From Methanothermobacter sp. CaT2 (lineage in GTDB: Archaea > Methanobacteriota > Methanobacteria > Methanobacteriales > Methanothermobacteraceae): 64,000 nt of DNA. Where the stretch lies: positions 1,455,001-1,519,000 of the forward strand of contig NZ_AP011952.1 in the NCBI RefSeq assembly GCF_000828575.1, written 5' to 3'. The translations under genes and the position numbers were made by a program. Below, in pieces: positions 37,427 to 45,797 of this stretch (its first letter is position 1; every line of letters starts with the position of its first letter). The notes under the pieces are model-generated. The model saw only the letters and a list, made by a program, of their open reading frames with translations, was not told the DNA's origin and ran no database searches.

Positions 37427-38062
37427 TTATACCATCATTGCTTTGATCTGTTTGATTATTTGTTTGATCTGTAGTTTTGTTAACTTGTGTTGGTTATTGG
37501 GATCCTTTATAACCAGTGTATATCCGCTATAAATCTCAGCGAACTCTTCTATATTCATTTCGATGTTCCCGAGGCTTGGATCTGCGAGTTTGATGGTGTC
37601 ATTGGTGATTTCGTTTATTACGGTGTAGTGTCCCGTGCCGTCATTGATGGTATAGGCGATCATGTTTTCTTTGAGTTCAGATATGTTTAGTTTCATGCCG
37701 GTTGCGTTCACTCCCTTGGCCCTGGCGGCTTCCAGGAGGCCCTGCATGGTGGTCCCGTCCTCGGTTGTCCCGGCAAGGCCTGCGAGTTCATCCTCTGTGG
37801 TGTTCACTCCGAGTCTCTGGAGGACGGTGGCGAGTGCTGCGGGTCCGCAGGTGTAGTTCCTTGTCTGGAGGACCACACCCTCAGAATCCACTGTAACATT
37901 ATGGGTCAGTGCACCCGTTACATCATCCCCCTGTGCTTCAAGGACTGTAAAGTTGTCTGCGCAGGCCGTGTCGTCCAGTGTGGAGTTTTCTGCAGCGGCT
38001 GAAGAGTTAACAGACACCGCGAGGAGGAGCACAGCCAGCAACAGGACATAAAAACCTCTCAC
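37427..38062 (-). CDS. Secreted C39-like cysteine peptidase of the accessory island
   Basis: A signal peptide (GFYVLLLAVLLLAVSVNSSAAA) is followed by a 45-residue spacer and a C39 domain with all three catalytic elements: Cys in NYTCGPAALATVLQRLG, His in GTGHYTVINEI, Asp in LADPSLGN. Start chosen at GTG 38062, six bases after GGAGGTG; the ATG at 38077 would put that site inside the gene. The last 20 residues (from about HKLTKLQ) are a frame-shifted reading of the linker DNA; a one-base lesion near 37494 separates it from the leader-type peptide. C39 peptidases cleave double-glycine leaders, and this one lacks the usual ABC transporter, being exported alone. Processing of its own C-terminus is inferred. 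Confidence 0.82.
   Translation of the reverse strand: MRGFYVLLLAVLLLAVSVNSSAAAENSTLDDTACADNFTVLEAQGDDVTGALTHNVTVDSEGVVLQTRNYTCGPAALATVLQRLGVNTTEDELAGLAGTTEDGTTMQGLLEAARAKGVNATGMKLNISELKENMIAYTINDGTGHYTVINEITNDTIKLADPSLGNIEMNIEEFAEIYSGYTLVIKDPNNQHKLTKLQIKQIIKQIKAMMV
37437..37653. repeat. Direct repeat copy 1 (partner at 36163-36374)
   Basis: About 217 bases spanning the end of the C39 domain and the Asn/Gln linker, almost identical to 36163-36374 in the same orientation 1.27 kb away. Over the roughly 150 bases of domain sequence only about three substitutions and one indel are seen; indels cluster at the domain-linker junction. Similarity stops abruptly at 37653 and fades past 37437, leaving only the leader motif conserved. 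Confidence 0.88.
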
Positions 38063-38099
38063 CCTGGACACCTCCATTAACTTATAATAATTCTATACA

Positions 38100-38120
38100 A
38101 AAAACTCATATATATATTAC
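38100..38120 (-). promoter_or_regulatory. TATA box of the C39 island operon
   Basis: A run TATATATAT at 38108-38116 lies about 50 bases before the C39 gene start, with AT-rich flanks. Initiation about 25 bases downstream would leave a 20-25-base leader including GGAGGTG. One promoter could serve the whole minus-strand series down to 35393, as later gaps are short. Confidence 0.5.
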
Positions 38121-38351
38121 GGATCAGCAATGACTTATTACGTTGGTTGAAGGCAGTAGGGTGCTGGGATTAAAAAATCACGCATACTTTAAAAATGGAT
38201 AAAATGTCTGAGAGTGTCACGCTTCAAAGCAGTGAGCTGATCAGGGATCATGTTAATCCATGAAATACTTCAGATAATGATATTCCGCCATTTAACCAGA
38301 TTTCTCATGGATTTTAAGCTAGGCCCTGTTTTTTCTCCACCATCAATGATC

Positions 38352-38855
38352 TCAGTATATTGAAACCCTCTTAACGCCTTCTATTTTAAGGAAATCCTTG
38401 AGCAAGCCTCCCGGTATGGGGGTTTCGGTTATTATTGTGAGCCTGGGTGTTTCATCGAGTTCAGGGTCCCCTGCATGGGCCTGCCTTATACTTATACCCT
38501 TATCTGCGATCAGTCTCGCTGCCGCCGCAAGTATCCCGGGGTTCCGGGCGTCGGCCTCTATCTCCACCACACCGAAGTCAAGTTCACCTGCAGCGTCCCG
38601 CAGAAGGGCTCCTGCCGGCATCATGCTCTCAAAGATGCCCCTCAGTTTCTCGTCCTCCAGTATGGTATTTGCTGTCGCCCTCACGGTCCTCCGGTCAACC
38701 CCCACAGCCCTTGCAAGGGCAACATCGCTTATCTCAACGTCGTCACAGTATATTTTGCCGTTTCTGTCTATTCTGAACCCGAGGTCTATGATCTTCCTGG
38801 CCACATACATGCGGGAGGGGTATCCCTCAAATCTGTGCTTTATCTGCTTCCACAT
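38352..38855 (-). CDS. trpY: TrpY-like HTH/ACT transcriptional regulator
   Basis: Divergent from trpE and matching TrpY, the tryptophan-sensing repressor of the trp operon known from M. thermautotrophicus. 167 residues from ATG 38855 (GGTGAAG upstream): an N-terminal HTH region with VEISDVALARAVGVDRRTVRATANT (about residues 40-65), then an ACT-type ligand domain GVVEIEADARNPGILAAAARLIADKGISIRQA (about 95-128). The intergenic region carries TGTACA boxes, its described operator. In the known system TrpY autoregulates without tryptophan and represses trpE with it. Confidence 0.9.
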   Translation of the reverse strand: MWKQIKHRFEGYPSRMYVARKIIDLGFRIDRNGKIYCDDVEISDVALARAVGVDRRTVRATANTILEDEKLRGIFESMMPAGALLRDAAGELDFGVVEIEADARNPGILAAAARLIADKGISIRQAHAGDPELDETPRLTIITETPIPGGLLKDFLKIEGVKRVSIY

Positions 38856-38869
38856 ACACTTCACCACAT

Positions 38870-38957
38870 TGATGTACATTATTATACAGACAAGATTTAA
38901 ATAGTACCTCCGTGTATATGTACTTTGTGGATACAGAGGTGATATGCATGTACAGGA
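38870..38957. promoter_or_regulatory. trpY-trpE divergent promoter with TRP boxes
   Basis: TGTACA occurs at 38873-38878 and 38949-38954, and a near match TGTACT at 38919-38924. A plus-strand TATA candidate TTTAAATA (38896-38903) would start trpE mRNA near 38924, on top of the middle box. The palindromic nature of TTTAAA and the GTATAT at 38913 also allow minus-strand boxes for trpY. The box at 38873 is in the trpY leader, the one at 38949 just before the trpE start. This fits TrpY repression in both directions. Confidence 0.75.
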
Positions 38958-39016
38958 GTGAATGTTTTTGGCATTACAGAACTGAAAAACCCGGTAAAGG
39001 AAAAGATAGAATTTAA
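38948..39016 (+). CDS. Possible 22-codon leader ORF overlapping the trpE start
   Basis: ATG at 38948 has GAGGTG at ideal spacing (six bases), better than that of the trpE GTG ten bases later. The frame reads MYRSECFWHYRTEKPG and stops at TAA 39014-39016, out of frame with trpE, and includes one Trp codon. Whether it is translated is unknown; it might be a leader peptide that adjusts trpE translation, or a chance frame. Confidence 0.3.
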   Translation: MYRSECFWHYRTEKPGKGKDRI

Positions 39017-40376
39017 AGAACCCTTTGAACTATTCAAAAGTATTTATTCTGAATACGACTCATCATTCCTTCTGGAGTCAATGGAAAGCGACACGGGCCT
39101 TGCAAGATACTCATTCATCGGATTCGAGCCTCGAATGATAATAAGGGCCCGTTCAGGTTTTATAGAAGTTGAACACGAGGGATCAAGGGAGGAGTTTGAT
39201 ACAGAAAACCCCTTTGAATTCCTGAGGCAGTTCACAAGACCCACTGGAAAATCCAGGGGCTTCTGCGGGGGCCTTGTTGGCTACATATCCTATCAGGCTG
39301 CAAGGTTCTTTGACAGGATCAACCTCAGCCCCGGAAACTTCCCGGACTTTGAATTCGGACTCTTCCTTGACGGTATCATGTTCAACCACCTCACAGGAGA
39401 ATGCAGTTACATCAGCCTCAAGGATAACAGACTCCCGGAAATATCAGAACTGCTGCGTGAGGAAACCCCAACAGGGCACCTTAAATACAGGAGCATGGGG
39501 ACCCTGTTCTCAAGGAGGAGATACCTTGGAATGGTGGAGGAGGCAAGGGAGAGGATAGCTGAGGGCGAAATATTCCAGGCAGTCCTCTCAAATGCCACTG
39601 ACTACAGGCTCCGTGGTGACAGGCTTGCCCTCTACGAGGCCCTCAGGAGGGTTAACCCATCCCCCTACATGTACCACCTGAAACTTGGCAGCAGGGAGAT
39701 AACAGGTTCAAGTCCTGAAATGCTCGTCCGTGTGGAGGATAAACAGATTGAAACCTTCCCAATCGCAGGAACCAGGCCAAGGGGGAAAACAACCCATGAG
39801 GATGAGAGAATAGCGGCGGAACTGCTGTCAGATGAGAAGGAACTTGCAGAGCACCTCATGCTCGTTGACCTTGCAAGGAACGACCTCGGGAGAATATCTG
39901 AGTTTGGCACGGTCCAGGTACCGGAGTACATGACCATAAGGAGGTTCTCCCATGTTCAGCACATCCTCTCCCATGTAACCGGCAGACTCAGGAAGGGTAT
40001 GGATGCCCTTGATGCCCTTGGCGCGGTCTTCCCGGCGGGTACAGTGAGCGGGGCGCCAAAAATAAGGGCAATGGAGATAATAGAGTCACTTGAGGGGGTG
40101 CCGAGGAATGCCTACGCCGGTGCCCTGGGCTATCTCTCACTGAACGGTAACGCAGACTTCGCAATAACCATAAGATCCATGGTCGCTGAGGGGTCATATG
40201 GAAGAATACAGGCAGGGGCAGGTATAGTACATGACTCCGTACCTGAGAGGGAATACGTGGAGTGCCAGAACAAGGCCATGGCGGTCCTTAAATCAATGGA
40301 ACTGGCAGGTGAGGGCTTTGATTCTGATGAACCTCATTTATCGCCAGGAGGTAATGGTCGTGATCCTGATAATTGA
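38958..40376 (+). CDS. trpE: Anthranilate synthase component I
   Basis: Converts chorismate and glutamine-derived ammonia to anthranilate. 472 residues. N-terminal allosteric region with the L-L-E-S motif (SSFLLESMES, about residues 36-45), then the chorismate-binding domain: GEIFQAVLSNATDYR, PSPYMYHLKLGSREITGSSPEMLVRVE, PIAGTRPRGKT, VPEYMTIRRFSHVQHILSHV, GTVSGAPKIRAMEII and RIQAGAGIVHDSVPEREYVE. GTG start at 38958 lacks a well-placed ribosome-binding site. First gene of trpEGCFBAD. Confidence 0.96.
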   Translation: MNVFGITELKNPVKEKIEFKEPFELFKSIYSEYDSSFLLESMESDTGLARYSFIGFEPRMIIRARSGFIEVEHEGSREEFDTENPFEFLRQFTRPTGKSRGFCGGLVGYISYQAARFFDRINLSPGNFPDFEFGLFLDGIMFNHLTGECSYISLKDNRLPEISELLREETPTGHLKYRSMGTLFSRRRYLGMVEEARERIAEGEIFQAVLSNATDYRLRGDRLALYEALRRVNPSPYMYHLKLGSREITGSSPEMLVRVEDKQIETFPIAGTRPRGKTTHEDERIAAELLSDEKELAEHLMLVDLARNDLGRISEFGTVQVPEYMTIRRFSHVQHILSHVTGRLRKGMDALDALGAVFPAGTVSGAPKIRAMEIIESLEGVPRNAYAGALGYLSLNGNADFAITIRSMVAEGSYGRIQAGAGIVHDSVPEREYVECQNKAMAVLKSMELAGEGFDSDEPHLSPGGNGRDPDN

Positions 40377-40944
40377 TAACTATGACTCATTCACCCATAA
40401 CCTCTACCAGCTTGCAGGGGAGATCCTCAGGGATGATGGGATGGATGAGGAGATAATGGTCCTCAGGAACGATGAGGCCAGGATATCAGATCTTAGGGCC
40501 CTGGATCCAGAAAAGATAATCATATCCCCGGGTCCTGGCAATCCTTCAAGGAGGAGTGACTTCGGTGTTTGCATGGATGTGATAGGGGAATTCAGGGACA
40601 GGCCCCTCCTGGGGGTATGCCTTGGACACCAGGGCATATTTCACGCCTTTGGCGGAAGGGTTGACCAGGGGGAACCGGTCCATGGAAAGATAGTTGAGGT
40701 ATTCCATGACGGATCAGAACTCTTCAGGGACGTTCCAAATCCTTTCAGGGCAACCAGGTACCATTCACTCATATGCAGACCCGAAGACACACCCGCCGAT
40801 ATAGAGGTAACTGCTGTGACATCAGATGAAATTATAATGGCCATAAAGCACAGAGAATATCCAGTCTACGGGCTGCAGTTTCACCCGGAGTCAGCCGGAA
40901 CCCCAAGCGGAAGAACCGTCATTAGAAATTTCCTCAGGATGTGA
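40360..40944 (+). CDS. trpG: Anthranilate synthase glutamine amidotransferase
   Basis: Class I amidotransferase supplying ammonia to TrpE. About 194 residues: [17 protein letters not shown] at the N-terminus, oxyanion loop SPGPGNPSR, nucleophile Cys in [17 protein letters not shown] (about residue 85), and His/Glu in [14 protein letters not shown] (about 175). Start set at GTG 40360, eight bases after AGGAGG; ATG 40354 is too close to it. Overlaps the trpE end by 17 bases, so translation is coupled. Confidence 0.95.
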   Translation: MILIIDNYDSFTHNLYQLAGEILRDDGMDEEIMVLRNDEARISDLRALDPEKIIISPGPGNPSRRSDFGVCMDVIGEFRDRPLLGVCLGHQGIFHAFGGRVDQGEPVHGKIVEVFHDGSELFRDVPNPFRATRYHSLICRPEDTPADIEVTAVTSDEIIMAIKHREYPVYGLQFHPESAGTPSGRTVIRNFLRM

Positions 40945-40948
40945 ACAC

Positions 40949-41767
40949 ATGCTCAGGGATATTATAAGGTCAAAGAAACTCGAAGTTAAGGAACTCATGA
41001 AAAAAACACCCCTCAGCATCCTAAGGGATGATATAACAGTCATGGACGAGCCAGTGAGCTTTCCAGCTGCAGTGGGAGGAGGCAAAGTATCTCTCATATG
41101 CGAATACAAGAGGGCATCACCATCACTGGGCAGAATATCAGGGAGGGGCCTTGAAGAGATGATGGAGGTATACCGGGACCTCGCCGATGCAGTATCCATA
41201 GTAACCGACGGCAAATACTTCAACGGCTCCCTGGATCTACTGACCAGGGCCACAGATTACGGTAAAGCCCTGCTCATGAAGGACTTTCTGGTCGATGAGT
41301 ACCAGATCTACCATGCAAGGGCATCAGGGGCATCCTCGGTTCTCCTAATCACAGGAGTATTCCCTGACCTTGAGGCAGGGATTCAAAAATGCAGGGAGCT
41401 CTCAATGGAGCCACTGGTTGAGTGTCACACATCACTTGACATCTTCAGGGCCCTTGAAGCAGGTGCAGAGCTAATAGGTGTGAACAACAGGGACCTTGAA
41501 ACCTTCGAGGTGGACCTTGAAAGAACCCATGCACTGGCACCCCTCGTACCCGATGAACTCATACTCGTATCAGAGAGTGGTGTCAGGGGCCCCGAGGATG
41601 CTGAGATACTGGCAGGTTACGGTGCAGATGCTCTGCTCATCGGCACAGCACCCATGTCAGCCCAGAACCCACGGGAACTCCTTGAGGAGATAATAGATGC
41701 GGTGAGCCAGTGCAGGGACAGGAGAAGAAGGTACACGGGGGATGAATTCTTTGAACAGTTCGCATGA
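40949..41767 (+). CDS. trpC: Indole-3-glycerol-phosphate synthase
   Basis: TIM-barrel enzyme closing the indole ring from CdRP, 272 residues. Family blocks: [16 protein letters not shown] (catalytic Lys/Glu region), [76 protein letters not shown] and [18 protein letters not shown] at 40949 after GGATGTGA. The 3' end overlaps trpF by 26 bases. Confidence 0.96.
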   Translation: MLRDIIRSKKLEVKELMKKTPLSILRDDITVMDEPVSFPAAVGGGKVSLICEYKRASPSLGRISGRGLEEMMEVYRDLADAVSIVTDGKYFNGSLDLLTRATDYGKALLMKDFLVDEYQIYHARASGASSVLLITGVFPDLEAGIQKCRELSMEPLVECHTSLDIFRALEAGAELIGVNNRDLETFEVDLERTHALAPLVPDELILVSESGVRGPEDAEILAGYGADALLIGTAPMSAQNPRELLEEIIDAVSQCRDRRRRYTGDEFFEQFA

Positions 41768-42476
41768 GTCCCTGGCAGATTTACTCGTAAAGATCTGCGG
41801 TATAAAAAGGCCAGAGGACGCAATACTGGCAGATAAACTTGGTGCTGACCTCCTGGGCCTCATACACATAGAAAGATCTCCCAGACACCTCACAGGAGGT
41901 GAACTGGAGGACATCCTATCACTCATACCTCCTGAGAAGGCCGTGATCGTCCTTGAACCCTCCGATCCAGTGGAGGTGGCTGAGGTCATTGAGAGAACAG
42001 GTGTGGAGAGAATCCAGCTCCACTCCATCTCATGTGAAGATGCCAGGGGCATAAAGAGGGTACTCACTGAAAACGGGTTTAATCCAGGGATAACAGTCGC
42101 AGTCCCACCGGAGCCCGGTGCACTGGATGTTCTTGACCACATCCCATGTTCATGTGTCCTGCTTGATTCCAGCTCCGGTGGTAGAACAGGGGGGACGGGG
42201 AGGATGATTCCACCCGAACTGGCCCTCGGGATGCTCCGCCTCATAAGAAGTCATGGGAGCGCACCTGAGGTGGCCCTTGCAGGGGGCCTTGGACCATCCA
42301 CTGTGAGGCTTAACCCTGAATACTTACTGGAATTCGATTGTCTGGACTTCAACTCTGGCATTGAGGCTGCACCGGGGATAAAGGATCATGCAATGATGTT
42401 TGAACTCATGGAGTGCATGGGGAGGATGGGAGGACTTCAGAAACCGTCCAGGTTACAGAGAGGTGAGTTATCATGA
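41742..42476 (+). CDS. trpF: Phosphoribosylanthranilate isomerase
   Basis: TIM-barrel Amadori-type isomerase, up to 244 residues. [28 protein letters not shown] holds the catalytic Cys; [13 protein letters not shown] and [12 protein letters not shown] (phosphate loop) follow, with the catalytic Asp in [14 protein letters not shown] and [18 protein letters not shown] at the end. The frame starts inside trpC; TTG 41751, nine bases after GGGGG, fits better than ATG 41742, which abuts that run. Ten to fourteen N-terminal residues before LLVKICG are extra relative to typical TrpF. Confidence 0.93.
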   Translation: MNSLNSSHESLADLLVKICGIKRPEDAILADKLGADLLGLIHIERSPRHLTGGELEDILSLIPPEKAVIVLEPSDPVEVAEVIERTGVERIQLHSISCEDARGIKRVLTENGFNPGITVAVPPEPGALDVLDHIPCSCVLLDSSSGGRTGGTGRMIPPELALGMLRLIRSHGSAPEVALAGGLGPSTVRLNPEYLLEFDCLDFNSGIEAAPGIKDHAMMFELMECMGRMGGLQKPSRLQRGELS

Positions 42477-43651
42477 TAATGGATGGAAAATTCGGTAAAT
42501 ATGGAGGCATATTCGTGCCGGAGCTTCTTATACCGGCACTTGAGGAACTTGAGAGGGCCTTCCTCCATTACAGGGATGACAGGAAGTTCATGGCTGAACT
42601 CGAGTACCATCTACGGGAGTACGCTGGAAGGCCCACGGGCCTTTACTATGCCCGGAACCTGTCAGAGAAACTCGGATGCAGGGTGTACCTCAAGAGGGAG
42701 GACATGCTGCACACAGGGGCCCACAAGATAAACAACACCATAGGCCAGGCTCTGCTCGCAAGGTACATGGGCAAGACCAGGATCATAGCCGAGACAGGGG
42801 CAGGGCAGCACGGGATAGCCACCGCCGCCGCTGGGGCCCTGTTTGGAATGGACGTTGATATCTACATGGGCACAGAGGATGTTGAGAGGCAGAAGCTCAA
42901 TGTATTCAGAATGGAGGTATCAGGTGCGGAGGTCATACCGGTCGACTCAGGTTCAAGGACCCTTAAGGATGCCATAAACGAGGCCATGAGGGACTGGATT
43001 AGCAACGTGGATGACACCCACTACCTCATAGGTTCCACCATGGGCCCCCACCCCTACCCGACCATGGTGAAGCATTTCCAGAGCGTCATAGGGAGGGAGG
43101 CCAGGGAACAGATACTCGAAGTCGAGGGTGAACTTCCAGACACGGTTATAGCCTGCGTTGGAGGCGGAAGCAATGCCATAGGCATATTCTCTGCCTTCAT
43201 GGATGATGATGTTGAACTCATAGGTGCAGAGGGGGGTGGAGAAGGTATAGAGTCAGGAAACCATGGAGCCACACTCTCTGCGGGCTCAGAGGGAATCCTT
43301 CATGGCTCATTATCATACGTCCTTCAGGATGGGGATGGTCAGATAAATGAGGCACATTCTGTCTCAGCTGGTCTGGATTATCCGGGTGTTGGACCAGAAC
43401 ACGCCCATCTCATGGATACAGGCAGGGCAAGGTATGAGCCGGTAACAGACACCGAGGCACTCAGGGGCTTCAGGCTCCTCTCAAGATATGAGGGTATAAT
43501 GCCAGCCCTTGAGAGTGCCCATGCAATAGCCTGCCTTGAAAGGTACGCTGAGAAACCTGAGAACCGGGGAAAAACGGTCATCGTCAATCTCTCAGGAAGG
43601 GGAGATAAGGACATGTTCATGGTTGCTGGTTTGCTGGGGGTGGGTGTGTGA
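42473..43651 (+). CDS. trpB: Tryptophan synthase beta chain (TrpB1 type)
   Basis: PLP enzyme joining indole and serine; 392 residues, of the classical TrpB1 class that pairs with TrpA. PLP-lysine in [20 protein letters not shown] (about residue 84), [20 protein letters not shown], the phosphate-binding [10 protein letters not shown] (about 228) and [20 protein letters not shown] overlaps the trpF stop (ATGA) behind GAGGTGAG. The last dozen codons ([11 protein letters not shown]) fall in the first unit of a 47-base tandem repeat that runs on past the stop. Confidence 0.97.
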   Translation: MIMDGKFGKYGGIFVPELLIPALEELERAFLHYRDDRKFMAELEYHLREYAGRPTGLYYARNLSEKLGCRVYLKREDMLHTGAHKINNTIGQALLARYMGKTRIIAETGAGQHGIATAAAGALFGMDVDIYMGTEDVERQKLNVFRMEVSGAEVIPVDSGSRTLKDAINEAMRDWISNVDDTHYLIGSTMGPHPYPTMVKHFQSVIGREAREQILEVEGELPDTVIACVGGGSNAIGIFSAFMDDDVELIGAEGGGEGIESGNHGATLSAGSEGILHGSLSYVLQDGDGQINEAHSVSAGLDYPGVGPEHAHLMDTGRARYEPVTDTEALRGFRLLSRYEGIMPALESAHAIACLERYAEKPENRGKTVIVNLSGRGDKDMFMVAGLLGVGV

Positions 43652-43740
43652 TTGCTGATGTGTTCATGGTTGCTGGTTTGCTGGGGGTGGGTGTGTGATT
43701 GCTGATGTGTTCATGGTTGCTGGTTTGCTGGGAGTGTGAT
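43614..43740 (+). repeat. 47-bp tandem repeat across the trpB end and trpB-trpA spacer
   Basis: Unit TGTTCATGGTTGCTGGTTTG (first 20 of 47 bases) begins at 43614, 43661 and 43708. Units 1 and 2 are identical over the full 47 bases; unit 3 keeps 25 bases, then a shortened end (AGTGTGATTG). Unit 1 encodes the trpB C-terminus; each copy re-encodes [10 protein letters not shown] plus a TGA in a new frame because 47 is not a multiple of three. Confidence 0.95.
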
Positions 43741-43762
43741 TGTAATGTCAGGAGCTAAATCA

Positions 43763-44557
43763 ATGAGTTATGCTGAGATGTTCAGACGGGCGGATGGCTG
43801 CGCCTTCGTCCCCTTCGTGGTTGCAGGTGACCCTGATATGGAGACATCCATTGAGATCATAAGGACACTTGTGGATGCAGGGGCCGATGCCCTTGAGGTA
43901 GGCTTCCCATTCTCTGACCCAATAGCAGATGGTACAAGCGTTCAGGGCGCTGATCTGCGGGCCCTCAGGGCAGGCATGACAACAGAGAAGTGCTTCCAGC
44001 TTATAGAGAGGGTCAGGGAATTCACTTCCATACCCATAGGCCTGCTGGTATACTACAACCTGATCTACAGGATGGGTGTTGATGAGTTCTACCGGAGGGC
44101 TGCAGAAGCAGGGGTCACAGGGATACTTGCAGCGGATCTCCCCCCTGAGGAGGCCTCAGATGCCCTCAGGGCCGCTGAAAAATATGATATAGATCAGATA
44201 TTCATAGTTGCACCAACAACCGGTAGTGAACGCCTCAAAAGGATCTCTGAGGTCTCATCAGGATTTCACTACCTCGTCTCGGTGATGGGGGTCACCGGCG
44301 CAAGATCAAGGGTTGAGGATGCAACCATCGAACTCATAAAAAGGGTGAAGGCTGAGGGAAGTCTGCCGGTAATGGTTGGATTCGGCGTATCAAGACCCGA
44401 ACATGTGAGGATGCTGAGGGATGCAGGAGCCGATGGAGTTATCGTTGGAAGCGCCATCATAGACGTGATATCCGGGAACCTCGGCGACAGGGAGCTTATG
44501 CTCCAGAGGATCCATGAAATGGTGGGCACTCTGAAAGCCGCAGGAGGATCAGGATGA
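43763..44557 (+). CDS. trpA: Tryptophan synthase alpha chain
   Basis: TIM-barrel lyase releasing indole from indole-3-glycerol phosphate. 264 residues from ATG 43763, which has AGGAG eight bases ahead; earlier GTG 43736 and ATG 43745 lie in or next to the repeat. Catalytic Glu in [21 protein letters not shown] and Asp in [28 protein letters not shown] and [12 protein letters not shown] form the phosphate site. Followed by trpD with a four-base overlap. Confidence 0.96.
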   Translation: MSYAEMFRRADGCAFVPFVVAGDPDMETSIEIIRTLVDAGADALEVGFPFSDPIADGTSVQGADLRALRAGMTTEKCFQLIERVREFTSIPIGLLVYYNLIYRMGVDEFYRRAAEAGVTGILAADLPPEEASDALRAAEKYDIDQIFIVAPTTGSERLKRISEVSSGFHYLVSVMGVTGARSRVEDATIELIKRVKAEGSLPVMVGFGVSRPEHVRMLRDAGADGVIVGSAIIDVISGNLGDRELMLQRIHEMVGTLKAAGGSG

Positions 44558-45612
44558 AATTCAGGAGGATGATCTCTGAAATAATGGACTTCAGGAACCT
44601 CAGTGAGGATGAGGCCTACAGTCTGATGGAGATGATAATGGCCGGTGAACTTGATGATATTAAGATAGCCGCAATTCTAACGGCCCTTGCAATGAAGGGG
44701 GAAACTGTGGATGAGATAACAGGCTTTGCCAGGGCCATGCGGGATAAATCCCCCAGGGTCAGGGTTTCAGGGTCCCATGAGGTAGTTGATTCCTGCGGGA
44801 CCGGAGGCGACAGTTTCAGGTCATACAATATAAGCACAGCAGCCGCCATTATAGCAGCTGCTGCAGGTGTAAGGGTTGCAAAGCATGGTAACAGGGCGGT
44901 CACCGGGTCATGTGGGGGTGCAGATATACTCGAGGCTGCAGGTGTGAACATAGAACTGGATGCAGCTGCAGCTGCGAGGTCCCTCAATGATGTGGGCATC
45001 TCATTCATGTTCGCACCCCTATTCCACAGGGCAACTGCCAGGGTGACGGCAGTGAGGAGGTCCCTGGGCTTCAAGACGGTGTTCAACATACTGGGACCCT
45101 TAACATCCCCTGCTGCAGCGGGAATACAGCTTCTGGGGGTATTTGACCCTCATCTTGTGGGTCCGGTTGCTGAGGTGCTCAGGAACCTCGGAACACGCCG
45201 TGCAATGGTTGTTCATGGATTCGATGCTAACCTCAACCCTGCCCTGGATGAGATATCAACCGCTGGCCCCACCCTGGTGGCGTTCCTTGAGGATGATGAG
45301 ATCAGGATTGATAGACTGATGCCCCCTGACTTTGGAGTTGAGGTGGGAGAACTTGAACATCTGAGGGCAGGGTCAACCACCGCTGAGAACCTGGAGCTGT
45401 TCATGGATGTCCTCAGGGGACGTGATGATACGCCTGAACAGAAATCAAGACTCGATATAGCCCTTGCAAATGCCGGGGCCCTTATCTACCTTGCAGGCCT
45501 GGCTGATACACTGCCTGATGGAACAGAGACTGCAAAAAGAACAGTTAAATCTGGAGCTGCCCTGGAGCTCCTGGAAGAATTTGTATCATACACAAGGAAC
45601 CTGCAGTCTTGA
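44554..45612 (+). CDS. trpD: Anthranilate phosphoribosyltransferase
   Basis: Attaches PRPP-derived ribose phosphate to anthranilate. 352 residues: N-terminal helices ([24 protein letters not shown]), [22 protein letters not shown] (PRPP loop, about residue 80), [42 protein letters not shown] and [23 protein letters not shown] after GGAGGATCAGG. As the last gene of trpEGCFBAD it lies out of pathway order, as described for this genus. Confidence 0.96.
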   Translation: MKFRRMISEIMDFRNLSEDEAYSLMEMIMAGELDDIKIAAILTALAMKGETVDEITGFARAMRDKSPRVRVSGSHEVVDSCGTGGDSFRSYNISTAAAIIAAAAGVRVAKHGNRAVTGSCGGADILEAAGVNIELDAAAAARSLNDVGISFMFAPLFHRATARVTAVRRSLGFKTVFNILGPLTSPAAAGIQLLGVFDPHLVGPVAEVLRNLGTRRAMVVHGFDANLNPALDEISTAGPTLVAFLEDDEIRIDRLMPPDFGVEVGELEHLRAGSTTAENLELFMDVLRGRDDTPEQKSRLDIALANAGALIYLAGLADTLPDGTETAKRTVKSGAALELLEEFVSYTRNLQS

Positions 45613-45642
45613 ATTCTCAGATATCCGATATAAAAAGGTGGA

Positions 45643-45716
45643 TGGGCCCGCTGGGATTCGAACCCAGGGCCTCACGGTTATCAGCCGTGCGCTCTAACCA
45701 CCTGAGCCACGGGCCC
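45643..45716 (-). tRNA. tRNA-Ile (anticodon GAT)
   Basis: 74 bases on the minus strand fold as a canonical cloverleaf: acceptor GGGCCCG/CGGGCCC, D arm GCTC/GAGC, anticodon stem CACGG/CCGTG with loop CTGATAA (anticodon GAT), five-base variable loop and T arm CTGGG-TTCGAAT-CCCAG. Discriminator A; CCA is not encoded. No intron. A TATA-like GCATATATAGG about 50 bases upstream is the likely promoter. It is convergent with trpD. Confidence 0.97.
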
Positions 45717-45797
45717 ATATTAAGAATCAGTGGGGTGATTCCAACTTTTGGAGTTACTCCTATATATGCTTTTCTGTGGTTCTGGAGACACACCCCT

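Noticed and set aside
43614-43740. CRISPR-like repeat array
   Set aside because: Units are contiguous without spacers and overlap trpB coding sequence; simple tandem duplication. No CRISPR array was seen anywhere in the window.
45643-45716. tRNA-Ile as an integration site for the C39 island
   Set aside because: The tRNA is 7.5 kb from the island, with the trp operon between, and no attachment-site repeat or integrase gene is present.
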